From the NCBI GenBank assembly GCA_003243965.1, contig QHBO01000011.1, forward strand, positions 36,991 to 100,990: a DNA stretch of 64,000 bases. Reading direction: 5' to 3'. Origin of the DNA: Chloroflexota bacterium. GTDB lineage: Bacteria; Chloroflexota; Limnocylindria; QHBO01. The notes under the pieces are model-generated. The model made no database searches. It had not been told where the DNA came from and saw only the letters and a program-made list of their open reading frames with translations. Made by a program: the position numbers and the translations under genes. Shown here in pieces: positions 33,147-41,353 of this stretch (positions are counted from its first letter, which is position 1; each line of letters begins with the position of its first letter).

Positions 33147-34604
33147 TTAGCGAACCCGACGAACGGCGTCGAGAATCGCCGCCGTTGCGGCATCGGCGTC
33201 GCGCTCGGTCGTGGACCAGTTGGAGACCGAGATCCGCATCGCCGCCACTCCCTCCCAGGTCGTGCCGGACAGCCAGATGACTCCATCGTCCTGCACGCGG
33301 CTGATGACGCTCCGCGTCAGCGCGTCGCTGGCCGCCGCGCCGCCCTCCGTCTCGAAGCGCAGGAGAACCTGGTTCAGGACCACGTCATTCAGGATGCGGA
33401 CCCCCGGCTCCTCCGCGACGCCGGCAGCAATCCGGCGCGCGAGCGCGCAGCAGCGCTCGACGAGCTGCTGCACCCCGGCCCGTCCCAGGGTGCGGAGCGC
33501 CGCGTAGATCGGGAAGCCTCGTGCCCGGCGTGAGAACTCGGGCACCCAGTGCACCTCGTCGCGCTGCTGTCGCGCCGTGTACTCGAGGTACGGGGCGTGC
33601 GGCGGCGACATGGCATTCGCGTGGTCCTCCGCCCGGGCGACAAAGGCGATCCCCGAGTCGTACGGCACGTTCAGCCATTTGTGCGCATCGGTCGCCCACG
33701 AGTCGGCGAGCTCCACCCCTTCAAGTAAGTGCCCGAGCGATGGCACCGCGCGTGCCCACAGGCCGAACGCGCCGTCGACGTGAACCCAGGCCCCGGGACG
33801 CTCGCGCACCACCGCAATCGCGTCAGCGATCGGGTCGAATGCACCCGAATTCACGTCGCCGGCCTGAAGGCAGACGATGGCCGGTGCGCCGGGCGGGACC
33901 GCGGACATGCCCGCCCGCAGCGTCTCGATGCGGATCCGCCCCTGGTCATCGGTCTCCAGGGTGCGGACCCGATCCCGGCCGAGCCCGAGGTATTGCAGCG
34001 CAGCGAGCGCCGTCGCGTGCGCATGGGCGCTGACGAGCACGTGGATCTCCGGGGCGCCGAACAGGCCCTGCGCTTCCGCGTCCCAGCCGGCCCCGCGCAG
34101 GACCGCGCTGCGCGCCGCCGCGAGGCAGGTGAAATGCGCCATCTGGCAGCCGGTGGTCAGGCCAAAGCTGGTTGCCTCCGGCAGGCCGAAAAGCTCGATC
34201 AGCCAACGTCCGACAATCTCCTCGACGACCGATGCCGCCGGAGCGGCGACGTACAGCCCCGCGTTCTGGTCCCAGGCCGATGTCAGCCAGTCCGCGGCCA
34301 GCGCGGCCGGCAACGATCCTCCGATCACGAAGCCGAAGAAGCGTGGCCCGGCGCTGCCCACGATCCCGCCTTCGGCGTCTGCTGCCAGGCGGTTGATCAC
34401 CTCCAGCGACGATGCTCCCGATTCGGGAAGCGGGCCGCCCAGGGAGGCGCGCAGCGCATCGACGGTCAGCGATCCTGGAACCGGCCGCGTCGCGAGCGAT
34501 CCGAGAAAATCGGCCGCGAGCTCGGCGGTGCGCAGCAGCAGTTCCCGAGTGTCGTCAGCGGCCGTGGCGGCGGTGGTCGGCGATTCTGCGGTCACGGTCT
34601 GCAT
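33147..34604 (-). CDS. PLP-dependent amino acid decarboxylase (group II)
   Basis: 485 residues. The PLP lysine is in TDAHKWLNVPYDSG; VHVDGAFGLWAR holds the Asp that pairs with the pyridine nitrogen; SAHAHATALAAL and GDVNSGAFDPI match aromatic-amino-acid/glutamate decarboxylases. It should turn an amino acid into an amine and CO2; the substrate cannot be read from the motifs. GAGGAGAG precedes the ATG. It lies on the minus strand between the AAA+ and VWA genes and so interrupts what is usually a joined pair. Confidence 0.9.
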   Translation of the reverse strand: MQTVTAESPTTAATAADDTRELLLRTAELAADFLGSLATRPVPGSLTVDALRASLGGPLPESGASSLEVINRLAADAEGGIVGSAGPRFFGFVIGGSLPAALAADWLTSAWDQNAGLYVAAPAASVVEEIVGRWLIELFGLPEATSFGLTTGCQMAHFTCLAAARSAVLRGAGWDAEAQGLFGAPEIHVLVSAHAHATALAALQYLGLGRDRVRTLETDDQGRIRIETLRAGMSAVPPGAPAIVCLQAGDVNSGAFDPIADAIAVVRERPGAWVHVDGAFGLWARAVPSLGHLLEGVELADSWATDAHKWLNVPYDSGIAFVARAEDHANAMSPPHAPYLEYTARQQRDEVHWVPEFSRRARGFPIYAALRTLGRAGVQQLVERCCALARRIAAGVAEEPGVRILNDVVLNQVLLRFETEGGAAASDALTRSVISRVQDDGVIWLSGTTWEGVAAMRISVSNWSTTERDADAATAAILDAVRRVR

Positions 34605-34736
34605 CTCTCCTCGGAACGGCGCGCAACACGCGGAGTATCCCGCATCGGCCGCCGTCGCCGTGTCGTCCGCGTGGTCCTCGGACGCTCCGCCGCGCGCCGT
34701 GGACGCGGCTGCATCGGTCTGGCAGTGTTACCGCCG

Positions 34737-36770
34737 ATGACCCTGTACCGCTATTCCCGCTGGGACGGGCTGCAGCATCTGCCGGCCCTCGACGCCGACG
34801 ACGTCCTCGAGGCGCTGAGCGACGACATTCTGGCCGAGGGAGATATCCGCCGGGCGCTCCAGCGGCTCATGCAGCGGGGGATGCGCGGAACACGCGGCGG
34901 CGACATCCCCGGGCTGCGCCGCGTCCTGGAGCAGCTCCGCGAACGGCGCAAGGCTGAGCTCGACCGCTCCAACTTGGGTGGTGTGCTCGACCGCATCGGT
35001 GAACGGCTGGAGCAGATCGTCGAACAGGAGCGCGACGGAATCGAGCGACGCCTGAAGGAGGCCGAGCGACGAAGCCTGGATGCGGCACCCGGCACCGAGC
35101 AGGACGGGACGCGCACCGCCGAGCAGGTGCTGCGGCGAACCGCGCAGCAGCGCCGCGACCGCCTCGACGCGCTGCCGCCCGACGTGGCGGGCAGGCTCCA
35201 CGGGCTGGCCGACTACGAGTTCATGGACGCCGACGCGCGCGACGCATTCGCCGCCCTCACCGACGAGCTGCGCGGGCAGGTGCTCGAGAACTACTTCGAG
35301 GGGTTGAAGCGCGGCGTGCAGCAGACCACGCCACAGGACCTCGACCGCGTCCGTCAGATGGTCCGCGACCTGAATGCGCTCCTCGAGAAGCATGCGACCG
35401 GAGCCGACACGACCGAGGATTTCGCGAAGTTCATGGGCACGCACGGCAGCTTCTTCCCGCCGGGCATCGAGAACGTCGACCAGCTCATCGACCACATGCA
35501 TCGGCAGGCATCGCGGATGGCCTCGCTGCTGAACAGCATGAGCCCACAGAAGCGCCAGGAGCTGCAGCAGATGATGGATGACCTGCTGCGCGACGATCGG
35601 CTGCAATGGGACATGGCACGCCTGGCCGGCAACCTCCAGGCGCTGCGGCCGGACTCCGCCTTCGGCGAGCCGTACGCCTTCGACGGCGATGAGCCGATGG
35701 GCCTCCCCGATGCGCTGGCCGCGGTCGACCGCCAGCAGCGGTTCGACACGATGGAGGAGCAGCTCCGTGGTGCGCGCGACCCCGATGCGCTCGACCGTAT
35801 CGATGCCGATGCCCTGCGCGAGCTGGCCGGCGACGACGCGGAGGAGGACCTGCTGCAGCTCCGAGAGCTGACGCGCCAGCTGGAGGAGGCGGGATACCTC
35901 GAGCGCGACGGCGGTCGGCTGGAGCTCACGCCCCGCGCGGCACGGCGACTCGGGATGCGAGCCCTGATGGATATCTTCAGCCGCCTCCGCCGCGAGTCAC
36001 TCGGCGGCCATCCGCTGCCGCGTGCAGGGAGCGGAGGCGAGCTCACCGACGACACCAAGCCCTTCTCCTTTGGCGACACCTTCGCCGTGGACGTCAACCG
36101 CACGCTGTTCAACGCCATGTCGCGCTCCGGTCCGGGCACTCCGGTCGAGATCCATCCCGACGACTTTGAGATCCATCGGTCGGAGGAGAGCACGGTCAGC
36201 TCAACGGTGCTGCTGCTCGACATGAGCCGCAGCATGCTGCTCCGCGGATGCTCGACCGCGGCGAAGCGGGTGGCGATGGCGCTCCACACGCTGATCCACA
36301 CCAAGTACCCCAGGGACCGTCTCTACGTCGTGGGCTTCGCCTACTACGCCCGCCAGATCCGCCCGGAGGCGATCGCGACCCTGTCACCCTACGAGTTCGA
36401 ATACGGGACCAACCTCCAGCACGCGCTGATCATCGCCAGACAGCTGCTCGGCCGGCGTCACGGCGGCAACAAGGAGATCGTGGTCATCACCGATGGCGAA
36501 CCGACGGCACATATCGCCAACGGCCAGGTGGAGTTCGCCTACCCGCCGACGATCCGCACCATGCAGTCGACGCTTCGCGAGGTGGGCCGCGCCACTCGGG
36601 AGGGGATCGTGATCAATACCTTCATGCTCGAGCGGTCGCGTTACCTCTCCGAGTTCGTCGACCTGATGAGCCGCATAAACAGGGGACGGGCCTTCTACGT
36701 CGAGCCGGAGCGCCTGGGCGAGTACGTCCTGGTCGACTACGTCAGCAAGAAAACGAGGCGCGTGGCCTGA
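34737..36770 (+). CDS. VWA-domain protein, partner type for MoxR/ChlI-like ATPases
   Basis: 677 residues. Residues 1-480 are charged and mostly helical, with coiled-coil-like stretches (RRVLEQLRERRKAELDR; QKRQELQQMMDDLL). The C-terminal VWA domain has the metal-ion-dependent adhesion motif LLLDMSRSM (Asp495, Ser497, Ser499) and VVITDGEPTAH. It contains no membrane helix or signal peptide, so it should work in the cytoplasm. It resembles the VWA half of MoxR-VWA pairs. The ATG at 34737 was chosen over a much longer frame that overlaps the decarboxylase gene antisense. An ABC exporter gene follows 47 bases later. Confidence 0.85.
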   Translation: MTLYRYSRWDGLQHLPALDADDVLEALSDDILAEGDIRRALQRLMQRGMRGTRGGDIPGLRRVLEQLRERRKAELDRSNLGGVLDRIGERLEQIVEQERDGIERRLKEAERRSLDAAPGTEQDGTRTAEQVLRRTAQQRRDRLDALPPDVAGRLHGLADYEFMDADARDAFAALTDELRGQVLENYFEGLKRGVQQTTPQDLDRVRQMVRDLNALLEKHATGADTTEDFAKFMGTHGSFFPPGIENVDQLIDHMHRQASRMASLLNSMSPQKRQELQQMMDDLLRDDRLQWDMARLAGNLQALRPDSAFGEPYAFDGDEPMGLPDALAAVDRQQRFDTMEEQLRGARDPDALDRIDADALRELAGDDAEEDLLQLRELTRQLEEAGYLERDGGRLELTPRAARRLGMRALMDIFSRLRRESLGGHPLPRAGSGGELTDDTKPFSFGDTFAVDVNRTLFNAMSRSGPGTPVEIHPDDFEIHRSEESTVSSTVLLLDMSRSMLLRGCSTAAKRVAMALHTLIHTKYPRDRLYVVGFAYYARQIRPEAIATLSPYEFEYGTNLQHALIIARQLLGRRHGGNKEIVVITDGEPTAHIANGQVEFAYPPTIRTMQSTLREVGRATREGIVINTFMLERSRYLSEFVDLMSRINRGRAFYVEPERLGEYVLVDYVSKKTRRVA

Positions 36771-36817
36771 CCGGGCGCGAGGTGAGCGGAGCGGAGGTGA
36801 GCGGCGACGCCGCGAGC

Positions 36818-37726
36818 ATGGCGTCGAGCGCTCCCGCGGCCGAGATGCTGGCGGTCACGAAGCGCTATCGACAGCGGACCGCCCTCGATGGCGTGGACCT
36901 GCGGGTCGAGCGCGGCGAGGTCTTTGGCCTGCTCGGCCCGAACGGCGCGGGGAAGACGACCGCGGTCAAGGTCCTGCTGGGGCTGACTCGCCCGAGCGCG
37001 GGGCAGGTCCGTCTGCTGGGGGAGCCGGCAGGCGAGCCGCGCGCGCGGCGCCGGGTCGGCTACCTGCCCGAGCTGTTCCGCTACCAGCGCTGGCTGACCG
37101 GCCGCGAGGTGCTCCGCCTGCACGCGCAGCTGGAGGGCATTCCGCGCGCCGCGCGCGAGGAGCAGATCGAGGAGGCGCTCGCCGGCTCCGATCTCGCCGG
37201 ACGTGCCGACGATCGTGTGGCCGGCTATTCCAAGGGAATGCAGCAACGGCTCGGCATGGCGGTGGCGCTGGTCGGGCGGCCGCTGCTGGTGGTGCTCGAC
37301 GAGCCGACGACGGCGCTCGACCCGCTCGGTCGTCACGAGCTGCGCGGGGTGATCCGCGGCCTGCGTGAGCGCGGCACCACGGTTATCCTGAACTCCCATC
37401 AGCTCAGCGAGGTGGAACAGGTCTGCGACCGCGTCGCGATCCTCCAACTCGGGAAGGTGCTCGCCGTCGGCCGGCTCGACATGCTGCTCGCGCGGGCCGG
37501 AGTGCGGGTGCGGGTGACCGGCGCAGAGCAACTGCGCTCGGCGCTCGCGGTTTTCGGCGAGGTGAGCGTGGACGATCCGTGGACCGTCGTCCACGGCGCC
37601 TCCGAGGCCGAGGTGCCCCGCATCGTCGAGCTGCTGGTCCGCGGCGGCGCCAGGGTGTACGGCGTCGAGGTCGTGCATGCCAGCCTGGAGGAGCGCTTCC
37701 GCGACCTGGTCGGCGCGCCGCGATGA
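36818..37726 (+). CDS. ABC transporter ATP-binding protein (ABC-2 exporter type)
   Basis: 302 residues from the ATG at 36818 (in-frame GTGs at 36782 and 36797 are alternatives). Walker A is GPNGAGKTT, the signature is YSKGMQQRLG, and Walker B is LLVVLDEPTTALDP, followed by the H-loop in ILNSHQLSE. A C-terminal ~80-residue domain of the CcmA/NosF type follows. It overlaps the permease gene by ATGA. The pair forms an ABC-2 exporter of unknown substrate, next to the VWA gene on the same strand. Confidence 0.9.
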   Translation: MASSAPAAEMLAVTKRYRQRTALDGVDLRVERGEVFGLLGPNGAGKTTAVKVLLGLTRPSAGQVRLLGEPAGEPRARRRVGYLPELFRYQRWLTGREVLRLHAQLEGIPRAAREEQIEEALAGSDLAGRADDRVAGYSKGMQQRLGMAVALVGRPLLVVLDEPTTALDPLGRHELRGVIRGLRERGTTVILNSHQLSEVEQVCDRVAILQLGKVLAVGRLDMLLARAGVRVRVTGAEQLRSALAVFGEVSVDDPWTVVHGASEAEVPRIVELLVRGGARVYGVEVVHASLEERFRDLVGAPR

Positions 37727-38583
37727 GCATCCTGGTCGTCGTCGGCCTCACTCTTCGGGAGGGGATTCGCAGGCGACTGATGCTGGCGCTCTTCGGGCTC
37801 TCGCTGGTGGCGGTCGTGATCACCGCGTGGGGCTATTCGCAGCTCAGCCACCTGCCGCCCACGTCCAGCGGGCCGGTCAGCACGGACGATATCCACATCA
37901 TCACCTCGCTGCTGCTGATCCTGGTGATGTTCATGTTCAGCTTCGTGCTTGCCCTGTCCGCGGTCTTTGCGGCCGCTCCATCGGTCGCGGGCGAGCTGGA
38001 GAGCGGCGAGGCACTGGTCATGCTGGCCCGGCCCGTGTCGCGGGCATCGGTGCTGCTCGGCAAGTGGCTCGGGCTGGCGATCGTGATCGTCACCTACGCC
38101 GTGGTCGCCAGCCTGCTCGAGTTCGGGGTGGCGTACGCGGCCACCGGCTACTGGCCCCCGCACCCGATCCAGGCAGTCGCCTACCTGGCAGGGGAAGGGC
38201 TCGTGCTGCTCTCCCTGGCCCTGCTGCTCAGCACGCGGATGTCGGCGGTGGCAGCCGGCATCGTAGCCATGCTGCTGTTCGGGCTCGCCTGGCTGGCGGG
38301 GGTTGTGGGAGGCATCGGCGCCGCGTTCGGCGACGCCACCATCGGCCAGGCCGGAACCGTCGGTCACCTGCTGCTTCCCACCGACGGGCTGTGGCGCGGC
38401 GCGATCTACGCCATCGAGCCGACCTCGGTGCTGATCGCCGGCTCGGCCGCCGGGCCCAGGGTCGCCGCCTTTCCGTTCTACGCACCTGGCCCACCCTCGT
38501 TCCTCTACCTGGCGTGGTGCGTGGCATGGGTCGCCGGGGTGGTGGCGCTGGCAGTCTTCAGCTTCGCCCGGCGGGACGTGTGA
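37723..38583 (+). CDS. ABC-2-type permease (NosY-like)
   Basis: 286 residues with six membrane helices. It starts VVVGLTLREGIRRRLMLALFGLSL and contains AAAPSVAGELESGEALVMLARPVSRASVLLGKW, the conserved cytoplasmic loop of NosY/ABC-2 permeases that couples to the ATPase. It is translationally coupled to the ATP-binding protein gene. No nos genes are nearby, so the nitrous-oxide link does not apply. Confidence 0.88.
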   Translation: MSILVVVGLTLREGIRRRLMLALFGLSLVAVVITAWGYSQLSHLPPTSSGPVSTDDIHIITSLLLILVMFMFSFVLALSAVFAAAPSVAGELESGEALVMLARPVSRASVLLGKWLGLAIVIVTYAVVASLLEFGVAYAATGYWPPHPIQAVAYLAGEGLVLLSLALLLSTRMSAVAAGIVAMLLFGLAWLAGVVGGIGAAFGDATIGQAGTVGHLLLPTDGLWRGAIYAIEPTSVLIAGSAAGPRVAAFPFYAPGPPSFLYLAWCVAWVAGVVALAVFSFARRDV

Positions 38584-38640
38584 GGTCCGCGCGGTGGCCC
38601 GCGAGGCACGGGCCGGGCTCGACCGAGCGGTGAGCGATTG

Positions 38641-39549
38641 ATGCGCCCGCTGAAGGTGGGGATCCAGCTTCCCGAGGTTGAGCGCGAGGTGCGATGGCCC
38701 GAGCTGCGCGCGATGGCGCTCGCGGCGGAGGAGATCGGCCTCGATTCGGTGTGGGTCGGCGACCACCTCCTGTACCGAGACCCTCAGCTCGGCGCCCGGG
38801 GACCGTGGGAGGCGTGGTCGCTGCTCGCCGCCCTGGCCGCGGCCACCGTCCGGGTCGAGCTCGGGCCGCTGGTGGCCTGCACCGCCTTCCACAACCCCGC
38901 GCTGCTCGCCAAGCAGGCGGCAACCGTCGATGAGCTGAGCCAGGGGCGGTTGATCCTCGGGCTGGGCGCGGGCTGGAACCGAGTCGAGTTCGACGCGTTC
39001 GGGATCCCCTACGACCATCGCGTCAGCCGCTTCGACGAGGCGCTGACCATCATCAGGCGCCTGCTGGCGGGCGAGGAGGTCAGCTTTGCGGGTGTCTATC
39101 ACCAGACCGATGCGGCTGTCCTGCTGCCCGCTCCGGCGCGTCCCGGCGGGATCCCGCTCATGATCGGCTCCATCGGGGAGCGGATGCTGCAGCTCGGCCT
39201 GCCCCACGCCAGCGCCTGGAACGCCTGGTACACCTGGTTCGGCAACAGCCCCGAGGGCTACCGATCTCTGCGGGCGCGGGTCGACGTGGCGTGCAGGCAG
39301 GTGGGCCGCGATCCGGCGACGGTGGAGCGCAGCGTCGCCCTGATGGTCGGCTTCCACGATGCCGTGGGCCGGACGTCGTTCGAGCCCGACAGCCCCCTCA
39401 GCGCGCTTCCCGGCGACGATCCCGACGCGACCGCCGCGGCGCTGCGCGCCCTGGCCGCGGAGGGCGTTTCGCATGTCCAGCTGGTCCTCGACCCGATCAC
39501 CCGCGAGAGCATCGAGCGCCTCTCGCCGGTGCTCCAGCGGCTCGGGTGA
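38641..39549 (+). CDS. LLM-class F420-dependent oxidoreductase
   Basis: 302 residues. A luciferase-like barrel: KVGIQLPEVEREVRWPEL, DSVWVGDHLL, TVDELSQGRLILGLGAGW and FDEALTIIRRLL are hallmarks. This is the second such enzyme in the window and belongs to a different subgroup from the one at 26515. It reduces or oxidises an unknown substrate with F420 (FMN is less likely). An ATG at 38641 is used; a TTG lies just before it. Confidence 0.88.
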   Translation: MRPLKVGIQLPEVEREVRWPELRAMALAAEEIGLDSVWVGDHLLYRDPQLGARGPWEAWSLLAALAAATVRVELGPLVACTAFHNPALLAKQAATVDELSQGRLILGLGAGWNRVEFDAFGIPYDHRVSRFDEALTIIRRLLAGEEVSFAGVYHQTDAAVLLPAPARPGGIPLMIGSIGERMLQLGLPHASAWNAWYTWFGNSPEGYRSLRARVDVACRQVGRDPATVERSVALMVGFHDAVGRTSFEPDSPLSALPGDDPDATAAALRALAAEGVSHVQLVLDPITRESIERLSPVLQRLG

Positions 39550-39556
39550 CGCCTGC

Positions 39557-39562
39557 TATCCT
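39557..39562 (+). promoter_or_regulatory. Candidate leaderless -10 box of the 39570-41338 gene run
   Basis: TATCCT, 7 bases before the ATG at 39570, with no ribosome binding site. Confidence 0.4.
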
Positions 39563-39569
39563 CGGCCGC

Positions 39570-39950
39570 ATGGAGCTCGAACGGCCGCCGCTTCCGATCG
39601 GGCCGGGCGGGCGCCTGGAGGCGGTCCCGCTGACCAACGCCGCGGGCAACCACGCGGTCCTGGTGCGGGAAGCCGACACCCCGCGAGCGCTGCTCACCGC
39701 TACGCAGCCGGACCAGGGCCGCCACCGGCTCCTCGTCCTGCCCCTGGACGACGACGTCTCGCTGCACGTCGACGGCGACGCGCTGGCCGTCTGGCTGGCC
39801 GAAGGCCCCATCGGTCCGCGCCCGGTCGCGGTGCCCGCCTGGGCGAGCTTCATCGGGCTCGCCGTGCTGCTCCTGCTCCTGGCGCTCACCGTGGTCGGCA
39901 CCATCACCGTTTTCGGCTGGCTCCTGTCCGCGCTCGGCGTGGGCCGCTGA
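39570..39950 (+). CDS. Hypothetical protein with one C-terminal membrane helix
   Basis: 126 residues, family not recognised. The first ~85 residues are soluble and beta-rich in appearance (EAVPLTNAAGNHAVLV, HRLLVLPLDDDVSLHV). The C-terminus is a single membrane helix (FIGLAVLLLLLALTVVGTIT), so it is a tail-anchored or membrane-tethered protein. It starts a run of four closely spaced genes ending in a flavin reductase and a [2Fe-2S] protein. Confidence 0.6.
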   Translation: MELERPPLPIGPGGRLEAVPLTNAAGNHAVLVREADTPRALLTATQPDQGRHRLLVLPLDDDVSLHVDGDALAVWLAEGPIGPRPVAVPAWASFIGLAVLLLLLALTVVGTITVFGWLLSALGVGR

Positions 39951-39957
39951 GACACCG

Positions 39958-40254
39958 GTGTCCTCCATTCAGCCGCCCCGGACCGGGATCATTGCCGCCC
40001 GCATCGGTCTGGAGTACGGCTCGACCGACGATTTCGCACAGGCCCTTGGGGCCGCCGTCGGACGCGGAGGGGGGTCGGGGGCGACGATCGTCGCCATCCT
40101 GGACCGCGGCGACCTGACGATCCACATCCCCGGGGAGGATGCGCCGGCCTGGAACGCCGTGCCGCTCCTCCACGTCGACCCCGACGACACCCCGACCGAG
40201 GCGGAGTGGAGCGTCGCCAACGCGATCCTCGAGAAGCTCGAGCGCTACCGATGA
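39958..40254 (+). CDS. Small hypothetical protein
   Basis: 98 residues from a GTG, family not recognised. It looks like a compact alpha/beta domain (TIVAILDRGDLTIHIPGEDAP, EAEWSVANAILEKLERY). It starts 7 bases after the membrane protein gene and its stop overlaps the flavin reductase start (ATGATGA), which ties it to that enzyme. Confidence 0.6.
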   Translation: MSSIQPPRTGIIAARIGLEYGSTDDFAQALGAAVGRGGGSGATIVAILDRGDLTIHIPGEDAPAWNAVPLLHVDPDDTPTEAEWSVANAILEKLERYR

Positions 40255-40757
40255 TGAGCGAGGCGGAGCGGCGTCGCCTGCGCGCCATGATGGGGCGCTT
40301 TGCGACCGGGGTCGCGGTCGTGGCCGCACGGCACGGGCCGCTGCTGGCCGGCATGACGGCCAACGCGATCGCTTCGATCAGCATCGACCCGCCGCTGATG
40401 ATGGCCAGCATCAGCGGCAGCTCCGAGACCCATGAGGCGGTGGTCGGCTCCCATTCGTTCGCGGTCAGCATCCTGGCCGCACAGCAGCGCGACCTGGCCG
40501 AATGCTTCGCGCAGCCCACCACCGCGGTCAAGCTGCAGCGGTTCTGCGACGCCGCCTGGCACGAGGCGGAGACCGGCTCCCCGGTGCTGGATAGCGCCAT
40601 CGCCTACTTCGACTGTCGGCTGACCGCGCGGCACCCCGGTGGGGATCACACCATCTTCGTCGGCGAGATCGTGGCCGCCGGCTACGAGGAGGACGCCGAG
40701 CCGCTCCTCTGGTACGGCTCGCAGTACCGCCGCCTCGCCGATGAGCCGTCCCTGTGA
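40251..40757 (+). CDS. Flavin reductase-like (FMN-binding split-barrel) protein
   Basis: 168 residues. MMGRFATGVAVVAARH, LAGMTANAIASISIDPPLMMASIS, HSFAVSILAAQQRDLAECFA and GDHTIFVGEIVAAG are the standard motifs of the HpaC/Fre-like FMN reductase family. It would hand reduced FMN to a monooxygenase or directly reduce a partner. Its stop overlaps the start of a [2Fe-2S] protein gene (GTGA), an uncommon neighbour. Confidence 0.9.
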   Translation: MMSEAERRRLRAMMGRFATGVAVVAARHGPLLAGMTANAIASISIDPPLMMASISGSSETHEAVVGSHSFAVSILAAQQRDLAECFAQPTTAVKLQRFCDAAWHEAETGSPVLDSAIAYFDCRLTARHPGGDHTIFVGEIVAAGYEEDAEPLLWYGSQYRRLADEPSL

Positions 40758-41338
40758 CCGCACGACGCGCCGGCCGCCTTCCGGTCTGGGAGCGGCTGCG
40801 GGCGCACGACCGGCGGCCGTTGCAGGTCGAGCCAGTGCAGTCCGTGGCGCTCGACGAGGTCGAGGTGGTGGACGGTGATCTACCGCAGCTCGATGGAGCG
40901 ACCGTCTTCGACGTGTGGGCCGATGCCGGTGGCTTCCAATTGCGTGCCGCCCTCATCCGCGAGTCGAGGGCCGTCCCGTTCCTGGTGCGCGCGGCCCGCC
41001 TGCGAATCGAGGATTCCGACGGCCGCCTGGAGGCGCTGCTGGGCGAGCGACGGCCCGTCGCCACCGTTGGCGAGCTGGAGCGCCAAGCATGTGCCTGCCG
41101 GGGGATCAGCGCGGACGCCGTGTATGGGGCGGTCGCGCGCGGCTGCCGGACGGTGGACCAACTGAAGCGGGCGACGCGCGTGGCGTTCGGCGAGTGCCAG
41201 GGACGCCGCTGCGTGCCGTGGCTGGCGGAACGCCTGGAGCTCGCCCCGGACGATCCCCGGGCGCAGCTTCGACCTCGCCCACCGCTGGTGCCGGTGCCGG
41301 CCTCGATCCTTGCGGCCTTTGCCGGGACCCGACCCTAG
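40754..41338 (+). CDS. BFD-like [2Fe-2S]-domain protein
   Basis: 194 residues. The C-terminal part (about 108-165) is a BFD-like domain with Cys113 and Cys115 (CAC) and Cys148 and Cys153 (CQGRRC). TVDQLKRATRVAFGECQG is very like the [2Fe-2S] domain fused to opine, HCN and glycerol-3-phosphate dehydrogenases. Here it is not fused to a flavoenzyme. The ~100-residue N-terminal part is not recognised. Coupling to the flavin reductase gene suggests the two form an electron-transfer pair. A Pro-rich tail ends the protein. Confidence 0.8.
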   Translation: MTARRAGRLPVWERLRAHDRRPLQVEPVQSVALDEVEVVDGDLPQLDGATVFDVWADAGGFQLRAALIRESRAVPFLVRAARLRIEDSDGRLEALLGERRPVATVGELERQACACRGISADAVYGAVARGCRTVDQLKRATRVAFGECQGRRCVPWLAERLELAPDDPRAQLRPRPPLVPVPASILAAFAGTRP

Positions 41339-41353
41339 CGGTCGCGGGGCCCC

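Noticed and set aside
33729..34736. 336-codon N-terminal extension of the VWA gene
   Set aside because: It lies antisense to the decarboxylase and is Arg/His-rich; the ATG at 34737 begins ordinary protein.
37723..38583. nosY of a nitrous oxide reductase cluster
   Set aside because: Only the generic ABC-2 permease likeness is present; no nosZ, nosD or nosL nearby.
37399..39474. 691-codon minus-strand frame over the ABC-2 permease and the LLM gene
   Set aside because: His/Arg/Gln-rich shadow without domains; three genuine genes lie opposite.
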